Positions 31,965-40,326 of a DNA stretch of 64,000 bases are shown here, one piece after another. The position numbers and the translations under genes were made by a program. This DNA is from JAPSGM01 sp036258735 (lineage in GTDB: Bacteria > Chloroflexota > Limnocylindria > QHBO01), in contig DATADC010000073.1 in the NCBI GenBank assembly GCA_036258735.1, forward strand, positions 1 through 64,000. The letters run 5' to 3'. The number at the start of each line of letters is the position of its first letter. The first letter of the stretch is position 1. Below the pieces are notes generated by a model that was not told the origin of the DNA, made no database searches, and was given only the letters and a program-made list of their open reading frames with translations.

Positions 31965-32746
31965 TCGGAGAACTCGACCACGATCGGCGCATGGTCCGAC
32001 GGGATGCCCGGATAGGTCGACGGCTTGCGTGCGTCACGGTCCCGCTCCGCCGCCACCGCCCGCGCGGCCAGCTTGGGCGAGACGTACACGTGGTCGATGC
32101 GCATCCCGAAGTTCTTGTGGAAGTGGCCCGCGCGGTAGTCCCACCAGGTGAAGTACCCTGGCTCGGGATGGAAGTGACGGACCACGTCCACCATCCCCCA
32201 CTCCCGCAGCTTGGCGACCGCTTCTCGCTCGCGCGGCGAGACGTGCGTGGCGCCGTGCGCCGCGGCCGGATCCCACACGTCGATGTCCTCGGGAGCCACG
32301 TTGAAGTCGCCGCAGATCGCAAGCTCGGTCTCGGGATCGGTGTCGTCCAGCCAGCTGGCCAGCCGCGCCAGCCACTCGAGCTTCTGGAGATAGAAGTCGG
32401 AATCGACCATCCTGCCGTTCGGCACGTAGATGGTCGCCACCCGCATCGGTCCACAGCTGGCCGCCAGGAATCGCCCGCCGTCATCGGTCCAGCCGTCCGC
32501 AGTCGGGATGCCGGTGACGATCTCCTCGAGACCGATGCGCGACGCGATGGCCACGCCGTTCCACCGGCCCGGCCCATGGTGCACGAGCTCGTAGCCGAGC
32601 GCCCGGAAGTCCATCATCGGCGCCTGGTCGTCGGAGACCTTCGTCTCCTGCATGCACAGCACGTCCGGCTGCTTCGCCTCGGTCCAGGCCAGCACGCGAT
32701 CCAGGCGGGCCTTCAGCGAGTTGACGTTCCAGGTCGCCAGGCGCAT
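31961..32746 (-). CDS. xth: Exodeoxyribonuclease III
   Basis: AP endonuclease and 3' exonuclease of base excision repair. The 261-residue protein begins MRLATWNVNSLKARLDRVL and contains the catalytic LCMQETKVSD, GDFNVAPEDIDVWDP and the final RIDHVYVSP and SDHAPIVVEF, so all metal and active-site residues are present. The ATG at 32746 is the first codon of the canonical sequence and lies 8 bases below a TAGACT box; the open frame further upstream is the mscL shadow. Confidence 0.96.
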   Translation of the reverse strand: MRLATWNVNSLKARLDRVLAWTEAKQPDVLCMQETKVSDDQAPMMDFRALGYELVHHGPGRWNGVAIASRIGLEEIVTGIPTADGWTDDGGRFLAASCGPMRVATIYVPNGRMVDSDFYLQKLEWLARLASWLDDTDPETELAICGDFNVAPEDIDVWDPAAAHGATHVSPREREAVAKLREWGMVDVVRHFHPEPGYFTWWDYRAGHFHKNFGMRIDHVYVSPKLAARAVAAERDRDARKPSTYPGIPSDHAPIVVEFSE

Positions 32747-32754
32747 GAGCTTCG

Positions 32755-32760
32755 AGTCTA
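32755..32760 (-). promoter_or_regulatory. Candidate -10 box TAGACT of xth, leaderless
   Basis: TAGACT lies 8 bases before the xth ATG with no ribosome-binding site between. Confidence 0.45.
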
Positions 32761-32779
32761 GACCGATGCACCCGGCCCA

Positions 32780-32785
32780 TATACT
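32780..32785 (+). promoter_or_regulatory. Candidate -10 box TATACT of mscL
   Basis: TATACT lies 45 bases before the mscL ATG. The leader carries a strong GGAGGAGGTGAGG ribosome-binding region directly before the start. Confidence 0.4.
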
Positions 32786-32830
32786 CGGTGCCAGCCGGCT
32801 CCCGATGCCGGCAATGGAGGAGGTGAGGAG

Positions 32831-33232
32831 ATGATCAGCGGGTTCCGCGACTTCGTCATGCGCGGCAACGTCGTCGACCTGGCCGTGGCCTTCGTCCTGG
32901 GGGCCGCCTTCGCCAGCGTGGTTACCGCGTTCGTGACCGGCATCCTGACGCCGCTGCTCGGCCTGGTGGGCGTTCCCGACTTCTCGCAGCTGCGCACCGA
33001 GCTTCCGTCGGGCGCCGTGATCGAGTGGGGCCTGTTCCTGAACGCCCTGATCGCGTTCGTGCTCATCGCGGCGGCGATCTACTTCTTCGTGGTGGTACCG
33101 ATGAACCGGCTGCGCCCGCCACCGCCCACGCCAGCCATGAAGAACTGCCCGGAGTGCACGTCCTCGATCCCGGAATCCGCCCGCCGCTGCCCGCAGTGCA
33201 CGGCGCAACTCGCCAGCACCACCGCGTCCTAA
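32831..33232 (+). CDS. mscL: Large-conductance mechanosensitive channel MscL with zinc ribbon
   Basis: Emergency osmotic release valve. The 133-residue protein begins with GFRDFVMRGNVVDLAVAF, the N-terminal helix and first transmembrane helix of MscL, has the short periplasmic loop, and the second helix (about 67-90). The C-terminus is not the usual amphipathic bundle but a rubredoxin-like zinc ribbon CPECTSSIPESARRCPQC. This tail is seen in some other MscL proteins and may act in assembly or redox/metal sensing; that is inference. Confidence 0.92.
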   Translation: MISGFRDFVMRGNVVDLAVAFVLGAAFASVVTAFVTGILTPLLGLVGVPDFSQLRTELPSGAVIEWGLFLNALIAFVLIAAAIYFFVVVPMNRLRPPPPTPAMKNCPECTSSIPESARRCPQCTAQLASTTAS

Positions 33233-33342
33233 GCCCGTTCGATATGCCGGCGGCGCGGGACTGAGCCGCTGGCACAGCGCTGGCAGGCCGTTGCGCTAGC
33301 CAGCCAAGGCGCGGTGCCGCCGGCCCAATTTCGGGTCGGGGA

Positions 33343-35286
<1,944 letters not shown>

Positions 35287-35289
35287 GGA

Positions 35290-35910
35290 TCAGTGCTCCT
35301 TCGGATTGCTCGCGGCTGTGCTCGCGGGGTTGCTTGCAGGGTTATTGGCGACTCGGACGAGCGCTGGGCGCAGGATCCGATCGTGCAGCCGGTAGCCGCG
35401 CTGCAGCTCGCCGATGACGTGGTTGTCGGGATGGTCGGCTGTCTCCTCGTGGACGACCGCCTCGTGCAGGTTCGGATCGAAGGGCTGGCCGACCGCGTCG
35501 ATGGGCGTTACGCCCTCCGATTCGAGGACGGCCCGCAGCTTGCGCTCGACGAGACGCACCCCGTCGACCCAGCCCTCGTGAACGTCCTGCGGCACGTTCT
35601 CCAGGGCACGATCGAAGTCGTCCACGACGGCCAGCAGCTTGCCGATCAGCGTGGCGTTGGCGAAGCGCGCAACCACTTCCCGCTCCTCGTCGGTCCGACG
35701 CCGGTAGTTGGCGAAGTCCGCCGCCGAGCGCTGCCAGGCGCGCAGATGCTCCTCGTCGCTGGCGCGTGCGCGCTCCAGCTCGCCGTTGAGCTCCTCGAGC
35801 TTCGCCAGCAGCTCTGCGCGGGACGGCCCCTTGCCGCGTTCCTCGCGGCGCGGCTGGTCGGGCGCCTCGCGCGCGTCTCCGTTGGTGGGTCGATCAGTCA
35901 TGGTGTTCAT
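35290..35910 (-). CDS. grpE: Nucleotide exchange factor GrpE
   Basis: Exchanges ADP for ATP on DnaK. The 206-residue protein has a charged N-terminal coiled coil (about 30-75), the GrpE core with DFANYRRRTDEEREV, LLAVVDDFDRALENVP and the C-terminal beta domain GQPFDPNLHEAV to GYRLHDRILRPALVRV. The end carries an unusual low-complexity NPAS repeat. It overlaps the hrcA stop by 17 bp; a second ATG at 35901 is possible. Confidence 0.97.
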   Translation of the reverse strand: MNTMTDRPTNGDAREAPDQPRREERGKGPSRAELLAKLEELNGELERARASDEEHLRAWQRSAADFANYRRRTDEEREVVARFANATLIGKLLAVVDDFDRALENVPQDVHEGWVDGVRLVERKLRAVLESEGVTPIDAVGQPFDPNLHEAVVHEETADHPDNHVIGELQRGYRLHDRILRPALVRVANNPASNPASTAASNPKEH

Positions 35911-36994
35911 GGTGGCTGGTGATGAGCTCGTTCATCAGTGACGACAGGTAGCCGACGGTGCGGATGGCCCGCGGGTACGGCATGCGGGTCGGCCCCAGGA
36001 CGCCCAGCATGCCGAGTGCCTGATCGGGCTGGCCGTATGGAGCGAACACGAGGCTGACGTCGTGCATGGCGTCGATGCTGTTCTCGTGCCCGATGATGAC
36101 GTGCACGCCCCGCCGCCGCGCCAGCAGCGGGATCAGCTGCTCGAAGAAATCCGAGCGCTGGAGGACCTCCAGCACGCCCCGCAGCTTGAAACCCTGCGCG
36201 AACTCGGGTTGCTCCAGCACGTTGGTGATGCCGTCGGTGATGATCTCCTCAACCACGGCGGCGTCCGCCTCCTCCAGCAGGCTCGCCACCGTCTCGCCCA
36301 CGGCACTCTCGAGCGAGCCCGGCTTCGCCGTCCGGCGCCGCACGGCGGGAGCGGCCTGGCCGGATAGCCGGGCATTGAAGTCCGCGGCCACGGCGTCCAG
36401 CTCGGCCTGCCCGATGGGCGTATCGCCGCTGACCCGGTCCACCGCCGACCGGTCCAGGCGGCGCTGAACGACGTTGCCATCGGCCAGCACAAGGACGCAG
36501 AGCCGGGCACCGTCGGCCAGCTGCACCAGCTGGACGTGGCCGAAGCGCGCCCTGCGCGACCGCGCCGGGGTGACGACCGAGGCCGATCGGGTGCTGCCCG
36601 CCAGGATGCTGGCCGCCAGGCGCAGCCACTCGTTGCTGGTCAGCTGCACCTGGCTGAACTGGTGCCGGATCATGAGCTGGTCAGTTGGGTCCAGCTGCGC
36701 CTCGCGCATCAGCGACTCGACGTAGACGCGGTATCCGAGGTCCGACGGCACGCGTCCCGCGCTGGTGTGCGGCTGGCTCAGCAGCCCGACCGCCTCGAGA
36801 TCGGCCATGGCACTTCGGATGGTCGCCGAGCTGACCCCGAGCCGGTGGCGCTGAAGCAAGCTCTTGGAGCCCACCGGCACGGCGGTGAGGACGTAGTCCT
36901 CGACAACCGCGCGCAGGACCGACTGCTGGCGCTCGGTGAGGTCGACCCTGGAGCGCGATCGCGAGCCGTGAGAGAGGTTCTGTTCGTTGATCAT
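35894..36994 (-). CDS. hrcA: Heat-inducible transcription repressor HrcA
   Basis: Binds CIRCE operators and represses chaperone genes. The 366-residue protein has the winged-helix N-terminus (LTERQQSVLRAVVEDYV and GVSSATIRSAMADLEAVGLL) and the GAF-like/insert domain ending in YPRAIRTVGYLSSLMNELI. The open frame reaches 37018, but that codon lies inside the CIRCE element; the ATG at 36994 follows the inferred transcription start, so I use it. The ATG at 37009 is the other option. Regulates itself and dnaJ. Confidence 0.96.
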   Translation of the reverse strand: MINEQNLSHGSRSRSRVDLTERQQSVLRAVVEDYVLTAVPVGSKSLLQRHRLGVSSATIRSAMADLEAVGLLSQPHTSAGRVPSDLGYRVYVESLMREAQLDPTDQLMIRHQFSQVQLTSNEWLRLAASILAGSTRSASVVTPARSRRARFGHVQLVQLADGARLCVLVLADGNVVQRRLDRSAVDRVSGDTPIGQAELDAVAADFNARLSGQAAPAVRRRTAKPGSLESAVGETVASLLEEADAAVVEEIITDGITNVLEQPEFAQGFKLRGVLEVLQRSDFFEQLIPLLARRRGVHVIIGHENSIDAMHDVSLVFAPYGQPDQALGMLGVLGPTRMPYPRAIRTVGYLSSLMNELITSHHEHHD

Positions 36995-37008
36995 CGCGGA
37001 TTCTGGCA

Positions 37009-37014
37009 TCGTTA
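37009..37014 (-). promoter_or_regulatory. Candidate promoter of hrcA-grpE-dnaK (-10 TAACGA)
   Basis: TAACGA at 37009-37014 and TTGGCA at 37033-37038 form a -10/-35 pair with an 18-base spacer. Both boxes overlap the CIRCE inverted repeat, so bound HrcA would directly occlude RNA polymerase. Confidence 0.5.
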
Positions 37015-37038
37015 GCACTCAACGCTCGAGAGTGCCAA
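37012..37038. promoter_or_regulatory. CIRCE operator (HrcA site) of hrcA-grpE-dnaK
   Basis: TTAGCACTC, nine bases, GAGTGCCAA: only one mismatch to the canonical CIRCE consensus. It gives autoregulation of hrcA. Confidence 0.96.
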
Positions 37039-37097
37039 CGGGCCGCTCGGCATCGTACCAACCGGCGCGGCCCGGTGTCAACGAAGGCGCCCCGCCG

Positions 37098-37103
37098 TAG
37101 CAT
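37098..37103 (+). promoter_or_regulatory. Candidate -10 box TAGCAT, leaderless
   Basis: TAGCAT lies 7 bases before the ATG at 37111. It makes that ATG more likely than the one at 37102, which would overlap the box. Confidence 0.4.
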
Positions 37104-37110
37104 GAGCGCC

Positions 37111-37734
37111 ATGCGGGCACTGGGCACGCTCGTCAACGCGCTGCTGCGCGCGTCCATCGTCGGCGTGCTGGTCGAGGCCCTGGCTCGCCCGGACGACCAC
37201 CGGTTCGCCGGCAAAGCGATCGGGCAGCGGGGGCTCGTCATGATCCCGCTCAGCGCGTTCGTCCCGGCGCTGCACGCCGGACGCCGCCTTCGAGGTGAGG
37301 ACGCCGCGTACCCCGTCTGGACCGACAACCTGTGGCTGTCGATCTTCGCCCTGGACCTGGCGGGCAACCACTTCGACTGGTACGACCGTCATCGCCACTT
37401 CGACCTGATTCCGCACGCCCACGGCACTGGTGCGGGCGGCGTGGCGGTTGCCGAGGTGCTGCGACTGCCTGCGCTGAGCGGGCTCGGCCTGGCGCAGATC
37501 GGCCACGTCCTGCTCGAGGCGCAGGAGTACTACTCGGACGTCTGGTTCGGGCTGCGCAACGTGCGCGGCACGTGGGACACCGTCAGCGACCTGTTGGCCG
37601 GCGTGGCCGGCTCGGTTGCCTACGCCGCGGCGCTGGGGCTAGTGCGACGTCGGCGAGGCGCGCGAGGACGGCCTGGCCGCGCGGCGACAACCGGTACCCG
37701 ACCTCCAAACTTTCGGTCAGCCCCAGCTCCTTGA
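37111..37734 (+). CDS. Hypothetical integral membrane protein
   Basis: A 207-residue protein with four or five hydrophobic segments. The motif NHFDWYDRHRHFDLIPHAHGTGAGG near the middle, rich in His and Asp at a membrane boundary, recalls membrane families with a conserved F-D-x2-D-x2-H segment (DUF2238/VanZ-like), but I cannot assign it firmly; in one piece only FDWYDRHRHFDLIPHAHG is shown as the core. The C-terminal 50 residues (Arg-rich) overlap the convergent ASCH gene by 152 bp, so the true end may be functionally dispensable. Confidence 0.65.
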   Translation: MRALGTLVNALLRASIVGVLVEALARPDDHRFAGKAIGQRGLVMIPLSAFVPALHAGRRLRGEDAAYPVWTDNLWLSIFALDLAGNHFDWYDRHRHFDLIPHAHGTGAGGVAVAEVLRLPALSGLGLAQIGHVLLEAQEYYSDVWFGLRNVRGTWDTVSDLLAGVAGSVAYAAALGLVRRRRGARGRPGRAATTGTRPPNFRSAPAP

Positions 37735-38224
37735 GCTTGCGGACGTCGCGCTTGAAGGACAGCCGCTCGCGTCCGAACGACGAGGCCAGGTCGGCCGCCC
37801 TCGTTCCCGGGTGCTGCGCGATTGCCTCCAGCACCGCCAGCGTCCATGGGCCGTGGGGGCTGGCGCGGTCCAGCCGCTCCAGGTGCCGCGCTATGGCAGG
37901 CAGCTCGTCCGCATCCGGCGTTCGCTGACGCAGGCTGACGCGCGGATCCGGGCCGACCAGGCGCAGGCTGATGCGGTAGATCCGGCCCTGCTGCCGCCGG
38001 TCCAGGAATGAGAGCAGCTGGTCGCGCTTCTCGAAGCCGGCGCGGCGCGCATCCGCGTCGCTGATGGCGGCGCGGTCGAGGACCGTCACCTCGTCGAAGC
38101 CGATGACGCCCAACGAGGTCCGCTGGCGTCCACCAGGCCGCACGCGAGGACGCTCCCAGCGGCGAAAGGCGAGATCCACCCTGCCGTCGGCGATCGCGCG
38201 TAGGACGTCAGGCCTGAGCAGCAC
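37583..38224 (-). CDS. ASCH-like domain protein with C-terminal winged helix
   Basis: A 213-residue protein. The N-terminal 100 residues resemble an ASCH (PUA-like, RNA-binding) domain, with RPDVLRAIADGRVDLAFRRW and SLGVIGFDEVTVLD. The C-terminal part (about 120-190) is helix-turn-helix-like: DLASSFGRERLSFKRDVRKL, then LGLTESLEVGYRLSPRG. The GTG start at 38224 overlaps the hemW stop by 17 bp, so it follows hemW in one transcript. The longer open frame is the hemW shadow. Its function is unknown; RNA or modified nucleic acid binding is a reasonable guess. Confidence 0.7.
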   Translation of the reverse strand: MLLRPDVLRAIADGRVDLAFRRWERPRVRPGGRQRTSLGVIGFDEVTVLDRAAISDADARRAGFEKRDQLLSFLDRRQQGRIYRISLRLVGPDPRVSLRQRTPDADELPAIARHLERLDRASPHGPWTLAVLEAIAQHPGTRAADLASSFGRERLSFKRDVRKLKELGLTESLEVGYRLSPRGQAVLARLADVALAPAPRRRQPSRPRRPTGR

Positions 38225-39413
38225 CGTCCATGAACGCGAGGAGCGCCTGGCTGGCCAGCAGCCGCCCGGCCGCGCTGAGGCGGATGCGCCGCGGATCCAG
38301 CTCGACGAGACCGTAGGCCACCGTCTCCTCCACCGCTCCTGCAAAGTAGGCTGCCGGGTCGCTACCGAACTCGGCCGCGAACGCCTGTCGCTCGAGGCCG
38401 TCGACGCGGCGCAGGCCCAGCGCCACGGCCTCGAACGCGCGAGTGGATGGGTCCAGCCGCTCATGGCCGGCCCTCGGCAGGCGGCCTGCCTCGACGGACG
38501 CCAGGTAGGTGTCGAGGTCGCGCACGTTCCAGGAGCGGTAGTCGCCGCCGTCGTACGAGTGCGCGCCTGCTCCGATGCCGGTGTAGGGCCGCCGCGCCCA
38601 GTAGGCGGCGTTGTGCCGCGACTCACGTCCGGGCTGCGACCATGACGACAGCTCGTAGTGGCGGTAGCCGGCGCCGGCCAGCATATCCTCGGCCACACGG
38701 TACTGGTCGGCAGCCACATCGTCGTCCTGGAGCGCGGCCGCACGAGCCCTCCAGCGCAGTGCGCCGGCCCGCGGAGGCGCCGCCCATTCGTCGGGGGCCA
38801 GCGCCAGCTGAAGCGCATAGAGCGACAGATGCTCCGGTTGCAGGGCCACCGCCTCGGCCACGACCCCCCGCCAGGCTTCAAGATCCTGGCCGGGGATCGC
38901 GTAGATCAGGTCCAGGCTGACGTTCTCGAAGCCGGCGGCGCGGGCTGCGGCGTACGCCGCGCGGGGCTCGCCGGCGGTGTGGCCGCGAGCCAGGGCTCGC
39001 AGGTCGCCGTCGCGCAGCGACTGCACGCCCAGCGAGATGCGGTTGACGCCAGCCTGGCGTAGCGCCCCCCAGTCCGGCGCCTCGCGCAGCGAGGGGTTTG
39101 CCTCCAGCGTGATCTCGTCGGGTGTCGCGCCCCATCGCCCCTCGGCCGCTTCAATCACGCGCGCCACGGCGGCGGGCGGCAGCAGTGACGGTGTGCCGCC
39201 GCCGAAGTAGATCGTCGCGAGCCGCCCAGGCGCGGGCCGCTGGCCAAGTTCGGCCAGCAGCGCGTCGACGTAGCGCGGAATATCAGCCCCGCGTCCGCCA
39301 ACGGTCACGAAATCGCAGTAGGCGCACACCAGCCGGCAGAACGGCACGTGGACGTACAGGTGGTGGCTACGACTGTTGGCCTGCGCGCCGGTGGATGGGA
39401 CCTCGGTGCTCAC
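38208..39413 (-). CDS. hemW: Radical SAM heme chaperone HemW
   Basis: Inserts heme into target proteins; related to but distinct from the HemN oxidase. The 401-residue protein has the cluster motif CRLVCAYC near residue 26, FGGGTPSLL, ISLGVQSL, LIYAIPGQ and the family RHNAAYWARRPYTGIG. The fourth HemN-type cysteine is absent (CDF after the motif), which fits HemW. The GTG start lies 6 bases below a TAGGCT box. It leads the ASCH gene. Confidence 0.92.
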   Translation of the reverse strand: MSTEVPSTGAQANSRSHHLYVHVPFCRLVCAYCDFVTVGGRGADIPRYVDALLAELGQRPAPGRLATIYFGGGTPSLLPPAAVARVIEAAEGRWGATPDEITLEANPSLREAPDWGALRQAGVNRISLGVQSLRDGDLRALARGHTAGEPRAAYAAARAAGFENVSLDLIYAIPGQDLEAWRGVVAEAVALQPEHLSLYALQLALAPDEWAAPPRAGALRWRARAAALQDDDVAADQYRVAEDMLAGAGYRHYELSSWSQPGRESRHNAAYWARRPYTGIGAGAHSYDGGDYRSWNVRDLDTYLASVEAGRLPRAGHERLDPSTRAFEAVALGLRRVDGLERQAFAAEFGSDPAAYFAGAVEETVAYGLVELDPRRIRLSAAGRLLASQALLAFMDGAAQA

Positions 39414-39419
39414 CGGGGG

Positions 39420-39425
39420 AGCCTA
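39420..39425 (-). promoter_or_regulatory. Candidate -10 box TAGGCT of hemW, leaderless
   Basis: TAGGCT lies 6 bases before the GTG of hemW. Confidence 0.35.
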
Positions 39426-39456
39426 ACGGACACGGGAACGGTCGATTACTGTTTGC

Positions 39457-39477
39457 CATGCTCGCTGGGTGAGCATG
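39457..39477. repeat. Hairpin heading the 39.5-kb repeat array
   Basis: A perfect 7-bp stem CATGCTC/GAGCATG encloses the loop GCTGGGT. The core CTCGCTGGGTGAGCA differs by one base from the element at 17250-17265. It is placed just before the 51-bp units. Confidence 0.7.
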
Positions 39478-39480
39478 CAG

Positions 39481-39633
39481 GCGGCATCTGGGTCGCTGGG
39501 CGCAACAGTCCACGCACGAACGCCCTGTCCTGCGGCATCTGGGTCGCTGGGCACAACAGTCCACGCACGAACGCCCTGTCGTGCCCGATCTGCGTCGCTG
39601 GGCGCGATGCGGGGGCGCGGGCGTCAAGGCGCC
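39481..39633. repeat. Intergenic array of three 51-bp units
   Basis: Units start at 39481, 39532 and 39583, exactly 51 bp apart. The first two are almost identical (GCATCTGGGTCGCTGGGC, then ACAACAGTCCACGCACGAAC); the third diverges in its second half. In one plus-strand frame two units read GIWVAGRNSPRTNALSC and GIWVAGHNSPRTNALSC. I have no proof of translation: the frame has no good start site. It fills most of the 244-bp gap between hemW and the CPBP gene. Confidence 0.85.
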
Positions 39634-39657
39634 AGTGGCATGACGCCATCCGCGCCC

Positions 39658-40326
39658 CTAGATCGGACGGGTGCGCAGGCGTCCTCCCGCGAAGGCGAAG
39701 AGCGCCGCCATGACCGCAAAGTGGCCGACGATGGCGGGCACCACCGAGCCCGCCGCCACAGTCGCCTGCCCCGCCGCGTAACCGAGCAGGACCGAGGCGA
39801 TCAGGAAGAACCACTGCCGCTCACGCCACAGGCGGCGCTGCGCCAGGCCGTAGAGCAGGGCCTGGATCACGATGGCGGTCCCGACCCCGCCGGGCAGGTC
39901 CGCGAAGATCAGCATGCCCAGCACGATGGACCGGAACTGGAGCTCGTCGGCCACCGCGCTGGCGGCGGTGCCGATCAGGCGCGAGGGCAGCAACGCCGTA
40001 GGCAGCGGCGTGATGGCGCCGTACCAGCGGAACGCGAAGGCCAAGCCGGTGAGCACGCCGACCGCGCTGAACAGCAGCATGATCTGCAACGAGAGCTCGG
40101 GATCACCGGGCGTCAGGAACAGGCGGCCCCGACCGTTGGGCAATATGACGGCGATGCCGATGGCGAAGGCGATCACCAGGCCGTAGTACGACAGCGGCCC
40201 GATCCACGGGTATCGGTAGCGGAAGTAGTCCGAGCGCAGGATGCGGTCGGAGTCGAAACGGAGCAACACCAGGAAGATGGTCAGACCCAGCGCGATGGAG
40301 AGGCGCAGCGATTCCTCGAACGGCAT
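39658..40326 (-). CDS. CPBP-like integral membrane protein
   Basis: A 222-residue protein with about six membrane helices. ADELQFRSIVLG near residue 125 matches the first motif of CPBP/Abi intramembrane proteases ([ED]ExxxR), and GHFAVMA near 200 could be the third. The second motif histidine (FxxxH) is not obvious: the aligned place reads LLYGLAQ. It may therefore be a divergent or inactive member. Its ATG directly abuts the lepA stop, so it is translated in the lepA transcript. Confidence 0.6.
   Translation of the reverse strand: MPFEESLRLSIALGLTIFLVLLRFDSDRILRSDYFRYRYPWIGPLSYYGLVIAFAIGIAVILPNGRGRLFLTPGDPELSLQIMLLFSAVGVLTGLAFAFRWYGAITPLPTALLPSRLIGTAASAVADELQFRSIVLGMLIFADLPGGVGTAIVIQALLYGLAQRRLWRERQWFFLIASVLLGYAAGQATVAAGSVVPAIVGHFAVMAALFAFAGGRLRTRPI

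Noticed and set aside
39481..39633. CRISPR array
   Set aside because: The units are contiguous with no unique spacers, and no cas genes are in the window.
39348..39713. Open frame that encodes the 17-residue repeats on the plus strand
   Set aside because: It starts inside hemW, has no ribosome-binding site or -10 box before a plausible start, and the sister array contains a frame-breaking base. I list the repeat, not a gene.
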